DNA of 8,317 nt, taken from DATAPE01 sp036265345. Its GTDB lineage: Bacteria; Actinomycetota; CADDZG01; WHSQ01. Each line of letters starts with the position of its first letter. Positions within the stretch are counted from its first letter, which is position 1. The position numbers and the translations under genes are program-made. The notes beneath the pieces were generated by a model. That model was not told where the DNA came from and did not search any database. It was given only the letters and a program-made list of their open reading frames with translations. The DNA lies in assembly GCA_036265345.1 (NCBI GenBank), contig DATAPE010000114.1:1-8317 (forward strand). Reading direction: 5' to 3'. Positions 6,152 through 8,317 of this stretch are shown here, piece by piece.

Positions 6152-7063
6152 ATGCCGGCTGCCGTTCGAGTTCGCATCCCCGCCACCGTGGCCAACTTGG
6201 GGCCGGGTTTCGACGCGCTCGGTGTCGCGGTGCGAATGCACCTCGAGATCGAGATCGAGCCGAGGCGCGACTCGGTGGAGATCCTCGTGGAGGGGGAGGG
6301 CGCAGACCAGCTCGCCGCCGACGAGACCAACCTCGTAGTTCACTGCATGAACGTCTTCTTCGACCATGTTGGACGGCGGCCCCCGGGCTATGCAGTGCGG
6401 ATCAAGAACCCGATCCCCCTCGGCTCGGGGCTGGGATCGTCTGCCGCTGCGGTCGTGGGCGGTTTGTTCGCGGCGAGGGCGATCACGGGCCGCACCGTGC
6501 CCCAGGGGGAGATGGTGCAGATGGCGACCGGCGTCGAAGGACATCCCGACAACGTTCTTCCCGCGTTGCTCGGCGGTTTGGTGATCGCCTACCGCTCTGG
6601 CGCCGACGATCTGCGGTATTACCGGATCGAGCCGAGCGACCGGCTCGTTCCCGTTCTTGCGGTTCCCTCGGAAGGGTTCTCGACCGGAGCCGCGCGCAAG
6701 GACCTTCCCGATGAGGTCCCATTCGCCGATGCGCAGTTCACCGCGTCGCGCGCCGCGTTGCTGGTGGCGGCGATGATCTCGGGTGCCGGCGCCGACGTGC
6801 TTGCCGATGCCATGAGCGATCGCCTGCACGAGCCTCACCGCCTCAAGCTGATGCCGGAATCAGCAGCGGTGCACGCCGAGCTCCGGGATGCCGGGCTCCC
6901 CGTGGCGGTGGCCGGCGCAGGGCCCTCATTACTGATAGTCGTTCCGCGCCCTGAAGTCGCGATGAGGGCCGAGCAGATCAGACGCATCTGTCGCGAGCGC
7001 CATTCGGGATGGCGCGTGTTCGTCAGCGAGTGGGAGTCGGCGGGAGCGGCAGCCTCCGGCTAG
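6152..7063 (+). CDS. thrB: Homoserine kinase
   Basis: A GHMP-family kinase that phosphorylates L-homoserine with ATP to give the ThrC substrate. The 303-residue protein begins with VRVRIPATVANLGPGFDALGVAV, the N-terminal signature of ThrB. It has the ATP-binding loop IPLGSGLGSSAAAVVGG (88-104), EGHPDNVLPALLGGLV (129-144) and the C-terminal GAGPSLL motif of GHMP kinases. Unlike the genes before it, it does not overlap its neighbour: 33 bases separate it from thrC. No Shine-Dalgarno sequence precedes the ATG. CATCCT at 6140-6145 lies exactly where a -10 box would be for a leaderless start at 6152, but it matches TANNNT only partly, so an own promoter is speculative. It ends two bases from the stop of a convergent gene. 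Confidence 0.96.
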   Translation: MPAAVRVRIPATVANLGPGFDALGVAVRMHLEIEIEPRRDSVEILVEGEGADQLAADETNLVVHCMNVFFDHVGRRPPGYAVRIKNPIPLGSGLGSSAAAVVGGLFAARAITGRTVPQGEMVQMATGVEGHPDNVLPALLGGLVIAYRSGADDLRYYRIEPSDRLVPVLAVPSEGFSTGAARKDLPDEVPFADAQFTASRAALLVAAMISGAGADVLADAMSDRLHEPHRLKLMPESAAVHAELRDAGLPVAVAGAGPSLLIVVPRPEVAMRAEQIRRICRERHSGWRVFVSEWESAGAAASG

Positions 7064-7072
7064 GCCTAGGCC
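7063..7072. repeat. 10-bp perfect palindrome spanning two convergent stop codons
   Basis: GGCCTAGGCC is its own reverse complement. It includes the last base of the thrB TAG (7061-7063) and the whole TAG of the minus-strand gene (7066-7068). It has no loop and no T-tract, so it is not an obvious terminator, and it may simply be a consequence of two back-to-back TAG stops in GC-rich DNA. Confidence 0.4.
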
Positions 7073-7908
7073 CGCGTATCACCTGTGGTCGAGGTAGTGG
7101 TGGAGGCCGAATCCTCGTCGACGCTTGGGTTCGGGCGCGGATACTCCGAGGTTTCTGCCGCCGCTCCTCCTGTGATCGGAGGTCCCGAAGACGCCGCTGA
7201 CACTGTTTCTCCGTCGACAGATGAGCGGTCGTTGTCGGTACTGGCGGTTTCCACCGTACGGTCGGTCTCGTCCGCGCTCGTCGTGGCCACCGTGCCGCTG
7301 GTCACCGCCTCGCCATCCGTCACCGTCTCGTCATCGGTCCGCTCCTCGAGCGTGTGGCGCTCGAGCTTGGTGTGCCAGCGGGCTCCCAGCAGGCCCCCGA
7401 TCGCACCGCCCAGGAACATCGCGATCAGCCCGCTGAGGCCGATCCACAGACTGGCGTCAAGAACTCTGCCGTTGAGTTGGTTATCGCTGATCGGCAGCCC
7501 GGGATTGAAGTGCGACAGTGACGGCAGGTTCAGGTTCGCCGTGGCGCCGAGAGCGGTGACGATCCCGCCGACGATCAGGGCAACGACGATCGCAGCCAGA
7601 GGAACCAGCAGCCCGTTGGCGAGCCCCGCTCCGCGAGCCATGCGGCCCGCCGTGTAGCCACCCCACAGATACGCAAGGAACATCGCAACGACCAGCGCGA
7701 TCCCGGCCCCCACACCGACGGTGACCGTAGTGCTGGGGGTGTTGTTGATCCCGAGGGCAACGAGGACGCCACCGACGATCGCCGACAGGATGAAAGTGGC
7801 ACCGAAGGCAACCACGACACCCGTGAAGATCGCGCCGGGCGATACGCCGCCGCGAGCATCGAAGGCGACGTCCTGGGATCTCGTTACCGTGCGGTCGCGA
7901 CCGAACAT
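7066..7908 (-). CDS. Four-helix membrane protein with long acidic Ser/Thr-rich cytoplasmic-type tail
   Basis: A 280-residue protein of unknown function. After about 24 polar residues come four hydrophobic segments, at about 26-53, 62-85, 97-122 and 152-176. These are rich in Gly and Ala (GAIFTGVVVAFGATFILSAIVGG; LAYLWGGYTAGRMARGAG; IAMFLGGAIGGLLGARWHTKLERH). The basic WHTKLERH end suggests that the C terminus faces the cytoplasm. Residues 186-280 are a low-complexity tail of Thr, Ser, Asp, Glu and Ala, almost certainly disordered, with a short internal duplication. I recognise the core as resembling hypothetical membrane proteins common in actinobacteria but cannot name a function. The start is firm, because AAGGAGG lies five bases before the ATG. 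It is divergent from the last gene and convergent with thrB. Confidence 0.85.
   Translation of the reverse strand: MFGRDRTVTRSQDVAFDARGGVSPGAIFTGVVVAFGATFILSAIVGGVLVALGINNTPSTTVTVGVGAGIALVVAMFLAYLWGGYTAGRMARGAGLANGLLVPLAAIVVALIVGGIVTALGATANLNLPSLSHFNPGLPISDNQLNGRVLDASLWIGLSGLIAMFLGGAIGGLLGARWHTKLERHTLEERTDDETVTDGEAVTSGTVATTSADETDRTVETASTDNDRSSVDGETVSAASSGPPITGGAAAETSEYPRPNPSVDEDSASTTTSTTGDTRA
7301..7336. repeat. Imperfect 18-bp tandem duplication in the tail of the membrane protein gene
   Basis: Bases 7301-7318 and 7319-7336 match at 15 of 18 positions. In the minus-strand protein they encode the adjacent six-residue units DDETVT and DGEAVT (192-203). This fits slippage or duplication in a disordered tail under little sequence constraint. 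Confidence 0.6.
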
Positions 7909-7913
7909 CTGAC

Positions 7914-7920
7914 CCTCCTT
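7914..7920 (-). promoter_or_regulatory. Strong Shine-Dalgarno site of the membrane protein gene
   Basis: On the minus strand the bases read AAGGAGG, a full anti-SD match, five bases before the ATG at 7908. It is the best ribosome binding site in the window. The coupled and apparently leaderless genes of the argS-thr run have none. Confidence 0.85.
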
Positions 7921-7938
7921 GGACGATTGGTGCTATAC

Positions 7939-7966
7939 GGTTACCCCCAACGCCGTTGCCGTAACC
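7939..7966. promoter_or_regulatory. Nested inverted repeat in the divergent promoter region, candidate operator
   Basis: The outer arms GGTTAC (7939-7944) and GTAACC (7961-7966) are perfect complements. The inner arms CAACG (7948-7952) and CGTTG (7954-7958) also match, around the single base 7953. The inner and outer centres differ by only half a base. The element lies between the starts of two divergent genes, where a dimeric regulator could control both. A promoter for the minus gene could use TATAGC just downstream of it (minus strand, about 7938-7933), but no clear -35 box is seen. It could also form a hairpin in the leader of the plus-strand gene. Confidence 0.5.
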
Positions 7967-7990
7967 CTTCCCTCCCCTCTGGAGCGACCC

Positions 7991-8317
7991 ATCAGATACG
8001 TGGTCGTGGTCGATGGTGAGCACTATCCCTCGGTGATAGAGGCTGCTTTCGGCCGTCTCAGGGGCGGGGGGGCGGAGCTGGCGGGGGCCGTCCGGGCAGG
8101 GGGCCGGGAGAAACTGCCCGCTGGGGACCTGGACCAGGTGGCGGGCGTCACTATCCGGGACGGATCGAACGCCCCCCGGTTGCTGGCCGAGGCCCTCGAG
8201 GAGCTCGCTCCCGACGCCGTCCTCGATCTCTCCGACGATCCCGTGCTGGACTACCGGCGTCGCCACGAGCTTGCCGCGGTCGCGCTCCATCGAGGGGTCC
8301 CCTACGAGGGAGCCGGA
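7991..8317 (+). CDS. Cyclic 2,3-diphosphoglycerate synthetase-like protein, N-terminal part (runs off the right edge)
   Basis: An open frame of 109 codons reaches the window edge. It begins RYVVVVDGEHYPSVIEAAFGRL, and ends with APDAVLDLSDDPVLDYRRRHELAAVALHRGVPYEGAG. I recognise this pattern (VDGEHYPPVV, a DAVLDLSDEPVLDYR-like segment, GVPYEGA) as the N-terminal domain of the cyclic 2,3-diphosphoglycerate synthetase family. That enzyme was characterised in methanogenic archaea, where it uses ATP to close the phosphoanhydride ring of 2,3-diphosphoglycerate; the bacterial role is unclear. The nucleotide-binding part should follow beyond the window. The start is uncertain. GGAG at 7981-7984 is ideally placed for position 7991, but the codon there is ATC. 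The first GTG is at 8000, a CTG lies at 7979, and the in-frame stop is at 7910-7912. Confidence 0.7.
   Translation, partial: MRYVVVVDGEHYPSVIEAAFGRLRGGGAELAGAVRAGGREKLPAGDLDQVAGVTIRDGSNAPRLLAEALEELAPDAVLDLSDDPVLDYRRRHELAAVALHRGVPYEGAG

Noticed and set aside
5206..6714. Plus-strand open frame of 502 codons across thrC and thrB
   Set aside because: It is Arg-rich with no recognisable domain and overlaps two clearly real genes in another frame; a GC-rich shadow.
5498..6838. Minus-strand open frame of 446 codons opposite thrC and thrB
   Set aside because: Its composition is typical of antisense translation, and it crosses two real genes and their boundary.

Overview
The window is GC-rich, densely packed bacterial DNA with short or overlapping gene junctions. 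The best guess is a member of the Actinomycetota or a deep-branching relative. The main reason is the run argS – (one gene) – hom – thrC – thrB, which recalls the actinobacterial argS-lysA-hom/thrA-thrC-thrB arrangement. Supporting this are a likely leaderless promoter (TANNNT box ending 6 nt before an ATG) and a four-helix membrane protein of a type I associate with actinobacterial genomes. No 16S or other phylogenetic marker is present, so the lineage stays an inference.

Layout. On the minus strand at the left edge is the N-terminal part of a GAF-domain sensory protein (1-494). Between it and a minus-strand tRNA-Arg(CCG) gene (728-799) lies a compact repeat block (618-721). It is built from pieces of the tRNA 3' end in both orientations plus a 24-bp direct repeat. 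A 53-bp spacer carries back-to-back promoter candidates for the tRNA and for a single-domain response regulator (853-1227).

From 853 to 7063 everything reads on the plus strand: response regulator, arginyl-tRNA synthetase, a PhzF-family isomerase-like protein, homoserine dehydrogenase with an ACT domain, threonine synthase and homoserine kinase. The argS/phzF, phzF/hom and hom/thrC junctions overlap by 1, 4 and 4 nt, which points to one translationally coupled operon. thrB follows after a 33-nt gap. Hom makes homoserine from aspartate semialdehyde, ThrB phosphorylates it and ThrC converts the phosphate to threonine, so the whole homoserine-to-threonine branch is here. Threonine feedback probably acts through the Hom ACT domain.

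thrB converges, with 2 bp between stop codons, on a minus-strand gene (7066-7908) for a four-helix membrane protein with a long acidic Ser/Thr-rich tail. That gene has a strong ribosome binding site and sits opposite the start of a plus-strand gene. The latter runs off the window and resembles the N terminus of cyclic 2,3-diphosphoglycerate synthetase. The 82-bp divergent region contains a nested inverted repeat that looks like an operator.

Most of the window is ordinary metabolism. The items most worth a second look are the tRNA-derived repeat block, the missing histidines at the HIGH position of ArgS, the PhzF-family gene in the slot usually held by lysA, the nested dyad at 7939-7966, and the missing standard start codon in the last gene. 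I see no clear evidence of a wholly new system.
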